Of a stretch of 64,000 bases of DNA, positions 44,395-52,329 are shown piece after piece (the first letter of the stretch is position 1; each line of letters opens with the position of its first letter). The notes under the pieces were generated by a model. It was not told the origin of the DNA. It saw nothing but the letters and a program-made list of their open reading frames with translations, and did no database searches. This DNA comes from Pseudomonas shirazensis (GTDB lineage Bacteria; Pseudomonadota; Gammaproteobacteria; Pseudomonadales; Pseudomonadaceae): positions 1,501,001 through 1,565,000 of the forward strand of contig NZ_JABWRD020000001.1 of the NCBI RefSeq assembly GCF_014268785.2, in the 5' to 3' direction. Position numbers and translations under genes: made by a program.

Positions 44395-45312
44395 ATGGAG
44401 CTTCTACAGTCGATGCAAGTATTCGCCAAGCTAGCGGAGTTGGGGAGCTTCACCAAAGTCGCTGAGGCAATGCAGGCCGGACGCCCGCACGTCACACGCA
44501 CCATTCAGGATTTGGAAGCCTCGCTGGGTGTCCGTCTGTTCCAGCGCACTACGCGTAAAGTAAAACTGACCGCTGAGGGCGAGCGGTTTTACGAACGCGT
44601 CAAAGAGATTTTAGCAACCATCGCAGAAACCACTTCCATGTTCGACCGTAGTGGATCGACGCTGCGAGGTCGGCTTCGAATTGACATCCCAACTGCATTT
44701 TCCCAGCGCAGCTTCATGGAAAGCCTTAGGAGATTTACAGAGGCATTTCCCGAAATCGAGCTTGCGCTAGGCGTGACCGACCGTACAGTAGACCTGGTAG
44801 CCGAGGGCATCGACTGTGTATTACGAATTGGTGACCTCCCGGATTCAAGCATGGTGGCCAGAGAAATCGGCACCGCCACCATGGTGACCTGTGCGTCTCC
44901 AAGTTATCTCCAAGCCTGCGGCGCTCCCATAACCCTACAAGATCTAGCAGACCACCAATGTGTAAACTTCCTTTCCGGTCAAAATAACAGACCGCTGCCT
45001 TGGCACTTCTCGGTAGACGGCAAAGATCGTCCACACACGCCTCATGGTGGAATCACTGTGAATGAGTCGAATGCCTACGTTCAGTGCGGTGTTGCAGGCT
45101 TCGGCATTGTTCAAGCTCCTGGCATTGCCGTTGAGACATTCCTCGCAAGCGGAGAACTGGTTGAAGTGCTCAGGGCGTTTCGTCCAAAGCCTCGCCTAGT
45201 ATCCGTGCTTTATCCAAGCAGAACGCATCTTGCGCCTCAGGTCGACGCATTTGTGGATTGGCTGAAGCAACATTTTCCTGTGCTACACCCCAGCTGGTTC
45301 ACAGCGCACTGA
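44395..45312 (+). CDS. LysR-family regulator of the CrgA/DhbR type
   Basis: The 305-residue protein has the HTH MQVFAKLAELGSFTKVAEAMQAGRPHVTRTIQDLEASLGVRLFQRTTRKVKLT and an effector domain containing GIDCVLRIGDLPDSSMVAREIG and a VAGFGIVQAPGIAVETFLASGELVEVL pattern near the end. This matches the large group often divergent from oxidoreductase genes. It is divergent from, and probably regulates, the MDR oxidoreductase. GC content is lower than that of backbone genes. Confidence 0.85.
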   Translation: MELLQSMQVFAKLAELGSFTKVAEAMQAGRPHVTRTIQDLEASLGVRLFQRTTRKVKLTAEGERFYERVKEILATIAETTSMFDRSGSTLRGRLRIDIPTAFSQRSFMESLRRFTEAFPEIELALGVTDRTVDLVAEGIDCVLRIGDLPDSSMVAREIGTATMVTCASPSYLQACGAPITLQDLADHQCVNFLSGQNNRPLPWHFSVDGKDRPHTPHGGITVNESNAYVQCGVAGFGIVQAPGIAVETFLASGELVEVLRAFRPKPRLVSVLYPSRTHLAPQVDAFVDWLKQHFPVLHPSWFTAH

Positions 45313-45387
45313 CCTTCGCTCATATGCTGACCCTTCGCCAGAACTGGCTGGTGCAAGATGTGTTCGGCAGACGCTTACGACCAGTGA

Positions 45388-45671
<284 letters not shown>

Positions 45672-45676
45672 CTGAA

Positions 45677-45832
45677 GAGGATCAAAAGTCACTGCTCGGG
45701 CACAAGAACGGCAGCATCACCAGTCATTACTCCGGCGCTGAGCTGGGCAAGCTGATTGAGGCTGCGAACCTGGTATCAACTACCGACTCGCGTGGGCCCG
45801 TGCTGACGATCTTGAAAAGGGAAATTGGATGA
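45677..45832 (+). pseudogene. Tyrosine-recombinase (integrase) C-terminal remnant
   Basis: About 50 codons remain: SLLGHKNGSITSHYSGAELG and KLIEAANLV followed by an unconserved tail. LLGHK with the later HY-type tyrosine segment is the C-terminal catalytic block of phage-type integrases. All sequence upstream of the LLGHK block, including the first Arg, is missing. It begins six bases after the IS3 remnant and ends 70 bases before the tRNA-Pro 3' half. It probably belonged to an older element at the same tRNA. Confidence 0.78.
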
Positions 45833-45902
45833 TCCCCCGAAAAAGTCCCAACACGCAGAAATGAAAAAGCCACCCTGAGGTGGCTAAGTCATTGGGATTA
45901 TT

Positions 45903-45949
45903 TGGTCGGGACGGAGTGATTCGAACACTCGACCCCTTGCACCCCATGC
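45903..45949 (-). other. Phage attachment site: 3' half of tRNA-Pro(GGG)
   Basis: Read leftward, the segment runs from anticodon loop ATGGGGT through GCAAG, the T arm GAGTG-TTCGAAT-CACTC, and the acceptor strand CGTCCCG to ACCA. The bases before the anticodon loop no longer pair with GCAAG beyond the last C, so the 5' half is missing. This is a duplicated att core made by integration in the anticodon loop. The complete tRNA should sit at the other end of the prophage, to the right of the window. The flanks 45833-45902 and 45950-46111 show no gene. Confidence 0.85.
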
Positions 45950-46111
45950 GTGCAGTAGGCCTTAACCCCCAGTAAACACGGCACCTCACTCGGCGCTCGC
46001 TGCAATCGACTGCTCATAGGTGCTTTCAACTGCTGGGAAGAGTCACGCAAAAGTCACGCGGGCCTTCTCACGTCTCCGGCGTTCTGCCGACCTCCACCTT
46101 CCTTTATATGG

Positions 46112-46405
46112 CTACACCGTCCGACACCACCACGACTGCGCATACAGCACGCCGTCGACCTCCTCCACGCCGTTGATGTTGATGCCAAGCTGGGCCATGC
46201 CATTCACCTTGGCATCGTGGAGGCGCGGGATGACATCGGCGCCGGGCGAATGAGTGAATACCCAGGCCTGCGTGGACACCCTGCCCAACGGTGCGCTGTG
46301 GTGATCGCCGATGTGAATGTCTGCCTTCAGGGCCTGGATCTTCCCCAGCTGATCACTCGGGATGGCCACGCCTAGCTTGCGCCGCCGTACAATCAGGAAA
46401 TACAT
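46112..46405 (-). CDS. Small phage protein, last gene of the SOS-box operon
   Basis: The 97-residue protein begins [20 protein letters not shown] and contains HIGDHHSAPLGRVSTQAWVFTHSP and ends QSWWCRTV. No family recognised. It overlaps the UmuD-like gene by 13 bases, so both are probably translated from one SOS-induced message. It is the gene nearest the attachment site. Confidence 0.55.
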   Translation of the reverse strand: MYFLIVRRRKLGVAIPSDQLGKIQALKADIHIGDHHSAPLGRVSTQAWVFTHSPGADVIPRLHDAKVNGMAQLGININGVEEVDGVLYAQSWWCRTV

Positions 46406-46767
46406 GACATCGGCCCGTGGCTGCGCAGGCTGTAGGTCACCACACCCCAGACGGTGAACTCGTCACCCTCCATGATGAACCGCGGCGCATACCGAGGATT
46501 CTCCGAGCGCAGCACGATCTGCCGGCCAACATAGTCGAGCCGTTTGCAGACTGGCTCGCCGTTCACTGCCGCGATGACGATGTGGCCTGCACGCGCATCG
46601 ATCGCCTTGTCGACGATCACAACGTCCTCATCGAAGATCCCGGCACCCTGCATGCTGTCGCCGTCTATCTTGACCAGGTAAACATTGGGCGCATGCACCT
46701 GCAGCAGTTCGTCGAGGGAAATGGCCTCCAGGTCTTCGGCTGCAGCGAAAGCACTCACGGACTGCAT
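46393..46767 (-). CDS. UmuD'-like (HumD-type) SOS protein
   Basis: The 124-residue protein is the S24 peptidase fold of Umu[22 protein letters not shown] has the catalytic Ser, and [15 protein letters not shown] has the catalytic Lys. The N-terminal arm is only about 20 residues before ISLDELL and contains no Cys-Gly cleavage site, so the protein starts about where processed UmuD' starts. Phage P1 HumD is a known precedent. UmuD' supports translesion synthesis with UmuC; no umuC is adjacent, so host UmuC may be the partner. It overlaps its neighbours on both sides by 13 bases. Confidence 0.82.
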   Translation of the reverse strand: MQSVSAFAAAEDLEAISLDELLQVHAPNVYLVKIDGDSMQGAGIFDEDVVIVDKAIDARAGHIVIAAVNGEPVCKRLDYVGRQIVLRSENPRYAPRFIMEGDEFTVWGVVTYSLRSHGPMSCIS

Positions 46768-46970
46768 GGTTGGCCAGCCTCAAGGCCATAGAGACGAGCC
46801 GCCTCTGCCAGCTCGAGCATGTCGGCGAGCTGGTCGGCGTCTACCTCATTTCTGCGGTGAGCGGCCAAGGCCATTACCTCGAGCACAGCCGATCTTCCAT
46901 CGGGGTCGTCGGTCAAGGCAGCGACATCATCGAGCTCAGCAACCCAAAGCGGAGGTAAGTGTTGTGACAT
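46755..46970 (-). CDS. Small phage protein, first gene of the SOS-box operon
   Basis: The 71-residue acidic protein [20 protein letters not shown]...[15 protein letters not shown] is mostly helical with no known motif. Its start at 46970 lies 14 bases after the SOS box, and its 3' end overlaps the UmuD'-like gene by 13 bases. A longer frame from 47030 would read through the SOS box and is unlikely. Confidence 0.6.
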   Translation of the reverse strand: MSQHLPPLWVAELDDVAALTDDPDGRSAVLEVMALAAHRRNEVDADQLADMLELAEAARLYGLEAGQPCSP

Positions 46971-46984
46971 GGCGGCACCCAATA

Positions 46985-47000
46985 CTGTATATAAAAACAG
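46985..47000. promoter_or_regulatory. LexA (SOS) box
   Basis: CTGTATATAAAAACAG matches the gammaproteobacterial LexA consensus CTGTATATATATACAG at all but one or two central positions. It lies directly upstream of the three-gene operon ending at 46112, so DNA damage should induce it. Confidence 0.88.
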
Positions 47001-47051
47001 TATCGTAAAGCCGCAAATGGACGGCGGCAATCACCGCCTGGCGGGCAAGGA

Positions 47052-47234
47052 TCAGTGCGCGGGCGCGCCTCTGCCGCTCAGGGCTTTCAGCTGGTAGTCA
47101 GTGACCGCCCGGGCGTGAGCATCGTAGATTTGCCGCAGCCGCTCAACCTCATGGGCTGGAGCGCCCCTGTCCTTCGCATCGTGGTAGCGTTTTAGCGCAG
47201 CCATGACCTCTAAGTACATCTCATGGTCTGGCAT
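47052..47234 (-). CDS. Small phage protein of unknown function
   Basis: The 60-residue product MPDHEMYLEVMAALKRYHDA...EVERLRQIYDAHARAVTDYQ is a predicted helical, coiled-coil-like protein with no recognised family. The start at 47234 avoids an extension that overlaps the BNR gene. It lies between the SOS operon and the BNR gene and could be part of the lysogenic cargo. Confidence 0.5.
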   Translation of the reverse strand: MPDHEMYLEVMAALKRYHDAKDRGAPAHEVERLRQIYDAHARAVTDYQLKALSGRGAPAH

Positions 47235-47317
47235 CAGGACTAGGCCTGTATCAGGGCTCAATGACTTATTCCTTGGTGAATGCACAGTGACTCTAAGCGC
47301 GAGCTCAGAGCGCCACC

Positions 47318-48505
47318 CTATGAAAGAGGCATGATCAGTATGTCCGCTCCGAAGTCCCGAGTGGTCTTTACGTAGGGATTCTTCAATGCTACGAGCATGT
47401 TCTGGCTTCCGGCGCTGAACACCCACGGGGAAGAATATTCCCCCGCTGTGACAATTTCTTCCACCGTATCCGAGTCTAGGTACTTTCGAACAAGTCCGCC
47501 TGTAACTGGTGAGCAGATCAGCGACTTCCCGCTCGCCTCGATTGCCGCGCCCCCTGCATAGGTATGCACAGCTACTGGTAATACCGATACGTTCTGCAGC
47601 TGCCGCCCAGTATCCACATCGACTGTAACAAGCCTGCTTAGCGCGCTTTTGCCATCCGCGCTAACTTGGCTGTAGGAAACCGCTATGACGCTGTCAGAGA
47701 TCCATCGCGTTTCATAAGGGACAGTGTCGTGATGAGCCTCTAGCCCGAGATCGATGGGGATTTCAGTCTTGGATTGGAAAGCATTTTGGGTGACGACCAC
47801 CGTGAGCCCGATGTGGCGTTTTTCCGCTGCAGAGTAAATGGCGTAGGCCATGGCGCACTTACCCCCTCCCGATACGGAAAGCGCCGTGGAGTAGGGAAAG
47901 GTCCCCGCGCCCTCGCCAGCAATCATGATTGCTTCGCTCCAGGTGTCGCCGCCGTCTTTGGTTGTCCGAGCAACAACACGGCGCCACTCGCCCGAGGGGT
48001 GCCGCCCGATGCGCTCCTGCTGCGTGTGCATCAGAATGATGCTTCCGTCGGGAAGCGCTGCTAGCGATGCATAGGTCGACCGCCCGGAGTCGATGACACG
48101 AGCCTTGCTCCATTCGGAGGATGCTTGGGAGCTAGGGGTTCGTGAGCACATCAACGGTGAGGAATGATTACTGAAGCAAGCGAGGACGCTCCCCTCGTGC
48201 TTCCCGCTTGGCACCCTGATCAACGATGGCGATCCATGGTCGCTCGCGTCTTCGAATTTGTGGATGCGAGAGGTACTGATGAGCTTCAGCTGGTCGTTGA
48301 TTGCCGAAACAAGAACCTCACCATTAGAGGTCACATACCCGAACAAAAAACCGCCTGGACCGACCGCAACCGCAGGCCGGTTGTACCACAAACTATATGC
48401 GCCATTGAGCAGTAGCGGTGCAGCCGGCGCGCCCGCTCTGGCGAACGGAATCGAAGTGAATGCGCCAACGATCCCTGCTGATATTAAAAAGCTCCTGCGA
48501 TTCAT
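47318..48505 (-). CDS. Tat-exported BNR-repeat (BNR_4-like) protein, prophage cargo
   Basis: The 395-residue protein begins MNRRSFLISAGIVGAFTSIP, a twin-arginine signal peptide (RRSFL) with cleavage near ARAG. The mature part matches six-bladed beta-propeller BNR_4 proteins: WYNRPAVAVGPGG, GYVTSNGEVLVSAI, DASDHGSPSLIRVPSGK and a classical Asp box TKDGGDTWS at residues 182-190. That family includes sialidase-like proteins and ulvan-lyase-type polysaccharide lyases. Base composition is lower in GC than neighbours, and it has its own upstream gap. Located at the lysis end of the prophage, it is a typical moron expressed in the lysogen; the substrate is unknown. Confidence 0.8.
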   Translation of the reverse strand: MNRRSFLISAGIVGAFTSIPFARAGAPAAPLLLNGAYSLWYNRPAVAVGPGGFLFGYVTSNGEVLVSAINDQLKLISTSRIHKFEDASDHGSPSLIRVPSGKHEGSVLACFSNHSSPLMCSRTPSSQASSEWSKARVIDSGRSTYASLAALPDGSIILMHTQQERIGRHPSGEWRRVVARTTKDGGDTWSEAIMIAGEGAGTFPYSTALSVSGGGKCAMAYAIYSAAEKRHIGLTVVVTQNAFQSKTEIPIDLGLEAHHDTVPYETRWISDSVIAVSYSQVSADGKSALSRLVTVDVDTGRQLQNVSVLPVAVHTYAGGAAIEASGKSLICSPVTGGLVRKYLDSDTVEEIVTAGEYSSPWVFSAGSQNMLVALKNPYVKTTRDFGADILIMPLS

Positions 48506-48619
48506 CACGATAACTCTCGGTCCCAAAAGGGACGATTATGCCATTCGTGGCATCGTTATAGCTCAAGAACGTACCCTGTATGGACCTTAGGCAGGCGAAG
48601 CACTCGAAACTGCCATAGG

Positions 48620-48904
48620 CTATCGACAGGATGCTACAGCAGCTTCGAGCACGCGCTCGTAGCCAATTCGTTGCCGGCGCTCTGCCAGCAGTGCTCGCAC
48701 TTTCACCTCCAGATTGTCGGCCTTCCGCAGGCCTTCGGCAGCCCACGGTGGAGCCAGCACATCCGGAGCGCGGCACGGCACCTGCACGGGAACCTCGACG
48801 CGGATGTACTGGGGTTCAGGCTCCGCCCGCCCCGCGCAGCCGGCCAGCACGCAAGCGCCTGCGAGCACCCCCACCCCGTGCAGGAATTTGACTGCAATGG
48901 TCAT
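48620..48904 (-). CDS. Rz1-like outer-membrane spanin lipoprotein
   Basis: The 94-residue protein has a lipobox VLAGC near residue 19 after a short signal peptide, a proline-containing mature start and a helical C terminus. It begins inside an ATGA overlap with the Rz-like gene. Together they form the spanin complex that fuses inner and outer membranes at lysis. The start at 48904 was chosen because the overlap and lipobox spacing fit. Confidence 0.75.
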   Translation of the reverse strand: MTIAVKFLHGVGVLAGACVLAGCAGRAEPEPQYIRVEVPVQVPCRAPDVLAPPWAAEGLRKADNLEVKVRALLAERRQRIGYERVLEAAVASCR

Positions 48905-49263
48905 AGGCCAAGCTCCTTGTCGATGATCGAAGTGGCGGCGGCACACTGGTCACCCCCGGTCCTCTCCTGCTGCAGGCGGTTCGCCGCGGCGTAGTCCGCC
49001 TTCGCGCCGACCTCAGCAGTCTTCACGACCTGCTCGGCGGCTGCCTGGCGACCGGCGGCGGCAAGCATCAGGTCGCCAATGGCCTTGCCCTGCTCGGTGG
49101 CCAGCCCGGCCAAGTTGTCGCGCGCGGCAGTGCACTGGGCAACCTTGGCCTGCTGATCATCCAGCAGCGGGCGGAAGTGGTGAGTTGTCGCCCGGGCGCC
49201 CACGGTGATACCCAGCAGGATAAGCAGGCCGGCCCCAGCAAGGCGCAGCACCCAGGCATTCAT
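48901..49263 (-). CDS. Rz-like inner-membrane spanin
   Basis: The 120-residue protein has an N-terminal membrane anchor (LRLAGAGLLILLGITVGA) followed by a long helical periplasmic region with two Cys, as in i-spanins. It overlaps the endolysin gene by four bases upstream and the Rz1-like gene by four bases downstream. The lysis cassette is therefore endolysin-Rz-Rz1 in one coupled unit. Confidence 0.75.
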   Translation of the reverse strand: MNAWVLRLAGAGLLILLGITVGARATTHHFRPLLDDQQAKVAQCTAARDNLAGLATEQGKAIGDLMLAAAGRQAAAEQVVKTAEVGAKADYAAANRLQQERTGGDQCAAATSIIDKELGL

Positions 49264-49886
49264 GCCAGCACCCGCACGGCGATGTCATACAGCGCCTTGC
49301 GCTCAGCAGCGCCATGCGGAACGCGGCCAGGCTTGCCAGTATTGATGATGCTTCCGATGTCCTGAATGCGGCCGGCATCGGCCAGCTCGTTCAGCCCGTG
49401 CTTCGCCCACCACCAGGCAGCGGACTGTGCAGCGTGCTCGGCCTGCTCGAGCAGTTCCGGCTGATCCTCCAGCTGCAGCCCCAGCGCGGCGCCCGCCGCT
49501 CGGTAGTTATCGCGACCGGTGAGCTGGATCAGGCCACGCCCTCGGTAACGCCAGCCATCGCCCGATGATTCGGGGCCATTACCCATCCGACCGCCGTAGA
49601 CGCGGTTGGCGATTCTCTCCGGCTGCCGGGCATATGCCGGTGCAGTCTGGGCAGTGAACCTGCTGGGCCAGGTGCGCACCAGCGCTTCGGCGCTATAGTT
49701 GAGATTCTCCACCAGCACGCGCAACTGGCCGGACTCATGGCCGATCTGGGCCAAGAAAGCCGCGGCGCGCAGCCGACTGTCGATCTTCCAGCGAAGCGTG
49801 GCCCGGTTCAGCGCGGGCAAGAAAATGCCCGCGACAGTGCGGGCCTTGGGCAGAACCTGCAGCAGCTGCTGCGCGGTGATGGGCAT
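49260..49886 (-). CDS. GH19 chitinase-like endolysin
   Basis: The 208-residue protein matches glycoside hydrolase family 19 endolysins: LAQIGHESGQLRVLVENLNYS carries the catalytic Glu, ANRVYGGRMGNGPESSGDGWRYRGRGLIQLTGRDNY carries the second acidic residue and substrate loop, and WWWAKHGLNELAD follows. It cleaves peptidoglycan glycan strands at lysis. There is no signal peptide, so a holin is needed, yet none is adjacent. Confidence 0.92.
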   Translation of the reverse strand: MPITAQQLLQVLPKARTVAGIFLPALNRATLRWKIDSRLRAAAFLAQIGHESGQLRVLVENLNYSAEALVRTWPSRFTAQTAPAYARQPERIANRVYGGRMGNGPESSGDGWRYRGRGLIQLTGRDNYRAAGAALGLQLEDQPELLEQAEHAAQSAAWWWAKHGLNELADAGRIQDIGSIINTGKPGRVPHGAAERKALYDIAVRVLA

Positions 49887-49902
49887 CTGTGGTTTCTCCA
49901 GG

Positions 49903-49927
49903 CAAAAAAATACCGCCAGGCGGCGGT
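49903..49927 (-). terminator. Intrinsic terminator between tail-fibre assembly and endolysin genes
   Basis: Read leftward, ACCGCC-GCCT-GGCGGT is followed by ATTTTTTTG. The stem is 6 bp. It stands directly before the lysis cassette. Confidence 0.8.
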
Positions 49928-49943
49928 TGTGGATTCGTGCGGA

Positions 49944-50222
49944 TCAGGCCGGCGGCGCAGGCCAGTCGATAGTGGCCGGGTAACCTGACTGATCAGGCAG
50001 GCGGTTCAGCGCCACGCGGTAGCGCTTCCATTGTTTCAGCGCAGCAGCTTCAAGTTCGGTCGCCTCATCAAGGTCGACAGCGTCCTGCAGCGGCGCGATG
50101 GCTGTGTCAGCAGAGGCCCGGCGTTGTGCTATCTCAGCTACCACCGCGGCGAGCATCTGCTCGGCGGCTGCTTGAGCTTTCTGCTCTGCCGTGATGACTT
50201 GGGACCAATCGATATTATTCAT
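49944..50222 (-). CDS. Tail-fibre assembly protein (Tfa-like)
   Basis: The 92-residue protein is helical with the Tfa C-terminal pattern ATELEAAALKQWKRYRVALNRLPDQ followed by GYPATIDWPAPP. Tfa proteins are chaperones that help side-tail-fibre folding. It overlaps the preceding gene by eight bases and ends before a terminator. Confidence 0.82.
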   Translation of the reverse strand: MNNIDWSQVITAEQKAQAAAEQMLAAVVAEIAQRRASADTAIAPLQDAVDLDEATELEAAALKQWKRYRVALNRLPDQSGYPATIDWPAPPA

Positions 50223-50553
50223 CCGCAGAAACCTCTGTCAGCGGCAGTGCTGGCTGCAAGTTATAGATCGGGAGTGCAACGGGGCCATTTCGGGTGATGG
50301 TCATCGGCTCAGGGAACCGGGTGGCATGAGGTGCATTGGCTCCATGCGGGATGCGGATGGTCAAATGAAGTTCGCCATCGATGCGGCTGACTTCACCTGG
50401 GAACCAATCGGACAGTACAGCCTCTTGCGGGAGGGTTGCCCCCTCGGCCAGAGGACTGAAGTCGAAAGCCTCACCATTGACGTAGAGGGTGTCGCCATCC
50501 CGATCCAGCGTGAGTTGCTCGTCCATACGGACGGGGGATAGAGTCAGTTGCAT
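50215..50553 (-). CDS. Small tail-region protein
   Basis: The 112-residue protein, MQLTLSPVRMDEQLTLDRDG and so on, has a mostly beta pattern; similar proteins occur after tail fibres in Pseudomonas prophages but their role is unknown. Its ATG lies in an ATGA overlap with the preceding gene's stop, which decides the start; an upstream ATG at 50562 is less likely. Confidence 0.65.
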   Translation of the reverse strand: MQLTLSPVRMDEQLTLDRDGDTLYVNGEAFDFSPLAEGATLPQEAVLSDWFPGEVSRIDGELHLTIRIPHGANAPHATRFPEPMTITRNGPVALPIYNLQPALPLTEVSADE

Positions 50554-51167
50554 CAGTACCACCTTCCCTTAGCTGTAAATGAGAGCACAGTTGTAACGCC
50601 AACCGCGCGCGAGAAAGCGTCCACGAATCGAGCCGTAGCAGAGAAGTTAGAAACCCCTCCCCCAATTCCTGCCCAGCTTGCGCCAGTGGCAATCCTTCCG
50701 TTAACACTCACTGCAGGGGGGGAAGAGAACGGCATCGGGAACGTCCAGCTCCGAGTACCAATGAAAAGGCTTCCATACGTAATGTCGCAAGCCTGATCCG
50801 TCACCGTGGCGTAGAGGAAGCAGTCCATGGTCCCGTCGGCGTACTTGGTGTATTCGCCATTGGCGTTGCTACCTCGTTCAAAAATTGCGCCCGTCGGGAC
50901 GCCGCCGGCCTGGCTGACCTGGCCAACAATCGCGGCAACAGCTGCTGTCCCAAGTTGCAAACCCGATCGCGCGAGCGCCGGGGTAGTCCCCCCAGTACCT
51001 CCCTTTGTGACGGGCAGAGCCACCGGCAAGTTCGTGGCGCCAGCGCTCCCTGCCAGCCAGTCATAGAGCTCGTTGAAGTTGGAGATCGCTTTAATCCAGG
51101 CGCTGCGGCGATCATCACCGCCAGCCCCCGCCGGAGCGATACCGAGATTTATCGCTTGTTTGGCCAT
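50553..51167 (-). CDS. Putative tail-fibre/spike protein
   Basis: The 204-residue protein opens MAKQAINLGIAPAGAGGDDR, the usual start of short phage tail-fibre proteins in Pseudomonas, then has a Gly-rich VTKGGTGGTTPALARSGLQLGTAA connector, and a beta-rich C-terminal domain with WTFPMPFSSPPAVSVNG typical of the receptor-binding tip family. Starts at 51173 or a TTG at 51182 (overlapping the preceding stop) are possible alternatives. Confidence 0.75.
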   Translation of the reverse strand: MAKQAINLGIAPAGAGGDDRRSAWIKAISNFNELYDWLAGSAGATNLPVALPVTKGGTGGTTPALARSGLQLGTAAVAAIVGQVSQAGGVPTGAIFERGSNANGEYTKYADGTMDCFLYATVTDQACDITYGSLFIGTRSWTFPMPFSSPPAVSVNGRIATGASWAGIGGGVSNFSATARFVDAFSRAVGVTTVLSFTAKGRWY

Positions 51168-51178
51168 GTGCATTTGAC

Positions 51179-52024
51179 TCAATTAAAAGGAAATGGAAGT
51201 CCGTTTGTTCTGACCACTAGCGCGGTCGGGAATCGATCAATCGGTATCTGCCGCCAATAGTTGTAAGGGGCGCCACCTGTAATTGTTTGAGTAGTGACTG
51301 CGGCGATGGTGAACATAAAGCGTACGCCTCCAGAATAGCCAAAGGCGCCTTCCTGACACCCATATTCAAACCCTCCAAGGCCAGAGTTCGACCCATTACA
51401 AGCCGCACTTCTAGAAAAATTTATATATGCGGCCAGCTCTCCCCCACCTAGGGGCACATCAACATAAGACTTCATGACTGGTCGACCGGGGTTGCTTACC
51501 GAGTTGTAACCACCAGTGTACGCCGTGTATCGTAAATCGCTGCCTGACGCCACCCGAGCACCAGGCTCAGGCGCTCTGATCGAGGCAAGGATATTGAGCG
51601 GCGGCTGCGAAGAATTAAATGACAGCCTACCGTCGGACTCTATGAAGCATTTCATACCTGTGATCGGACCCGCGTCGCTCATCAGGTCAAACACAAAGCA
51701 CTTCGTACTCGCTGAGGCGCCAACGAACAAGAGGGTCTTAATGCCGTTCTCGAGTATTTCCCCACAGGGGCTTCCGTCTCCAACCAGAAACGCCATCGGC
51801 GAAGTCCACCCGCTCAGCGAGATTCCGTATATAGGTTCTATAGGACTGCTTTCTGCCCAATTGGCGCCATTGTTGGGATCTAGCTGATCCGACCTCAAAT
51901 ACTTCATAGGCCAATGCGCCACCAGCTGTAGGTAACCGCTTTTCTTCAAGCCGTAGCAGATCCTTTCGGTGTCAAACAGGAGTGACTGGTCCTGCTCTCT
52001 GTAAGCAACAAACTTGCCTGCCAT
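51179..52024 (-). CDS. Tail-region protein of unknown function
   Basis: The 281-residue protein beginning MAGKFVAYREQDQSLLFDTERICYGLKKSGYLQ has many short strands and is probably part of the tail tip or fibre. Its ATG overlaps the preceding stop (TAATGG), which decides the start. I recognise no family. GC content is lower than in the J gene, suggesting an exchanged host-range module. Confidence 0.6.
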   Translation of the reverse strand: MAGKFVAYREQDQSLLFDTERICYGLKKSGYLQLVAHWPMKYLRSDQLDPNNGANWAESSPIEPIYGISLSGWTSPMAFLVGDGSPCGEILENGIKTLLFVGASASTKCFVFDLMSDAGPITGMKCFIESDGRLSFNSSQPPLNILASIRAPEPGARVASGSDLRYTAYTGGYNSVSNPGRPVMKSYVDVPLGGGELAAYINFSRSAACNGSNSGLGGFEYGCQEGAFGYSGGVRFMFTIAAVTTQTITGGAPYNYWRQIPIDRFPTALVVRTNGLPFPFN

Positions 52025-52329
52025 TAGTAGTACCCGTAGAAGATCCTGCAATTGGCTGCAAAATAGCCCCAGCCGTTGGTGCTGAAAGAATAAGCCCAGG
52101 TCATGGTGTTATTGGATATCGTCACGCCTGGCTTCTTGCCCCGCTCCCTATTCAAATCGACTAACGCCACGACCATATAGAAACGCGACCTGCCCGAGGG
52201 AAGAGCTGGAAGCGTTGCGCTTCCATTCTGCCCATTAGTGTCGATGCTCCCCATGGTCTGGCTGATGAACACTGTCATGTCAGTCATGACAGTGCCATCT
52301 TCCATGAACGCAAGAAAACCTGTGCTCAT
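52024..52329 (-). CDS. Small tail-tip-associated protein
   Basis: The 101-residue beta-rich protein, with FLAFMEDGTVMTDMTVFISQTMGSI near the start, begins in a four-base overlap with the J gene and ends in an overlap with the next. Its position suggests a tail-tip or fibre-attachment role. No family recognised. Confidence 0.6.
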   Translation of the reverse strand: MSTGFLAFMEDGTVMTDMTVFISQTMGSIDTNGQNGSATLPALPSGRSRFYMVVALVDLNRERGKKPGVTISNNTMTWAYSFSTNGWGYFAANCRIFYGYY

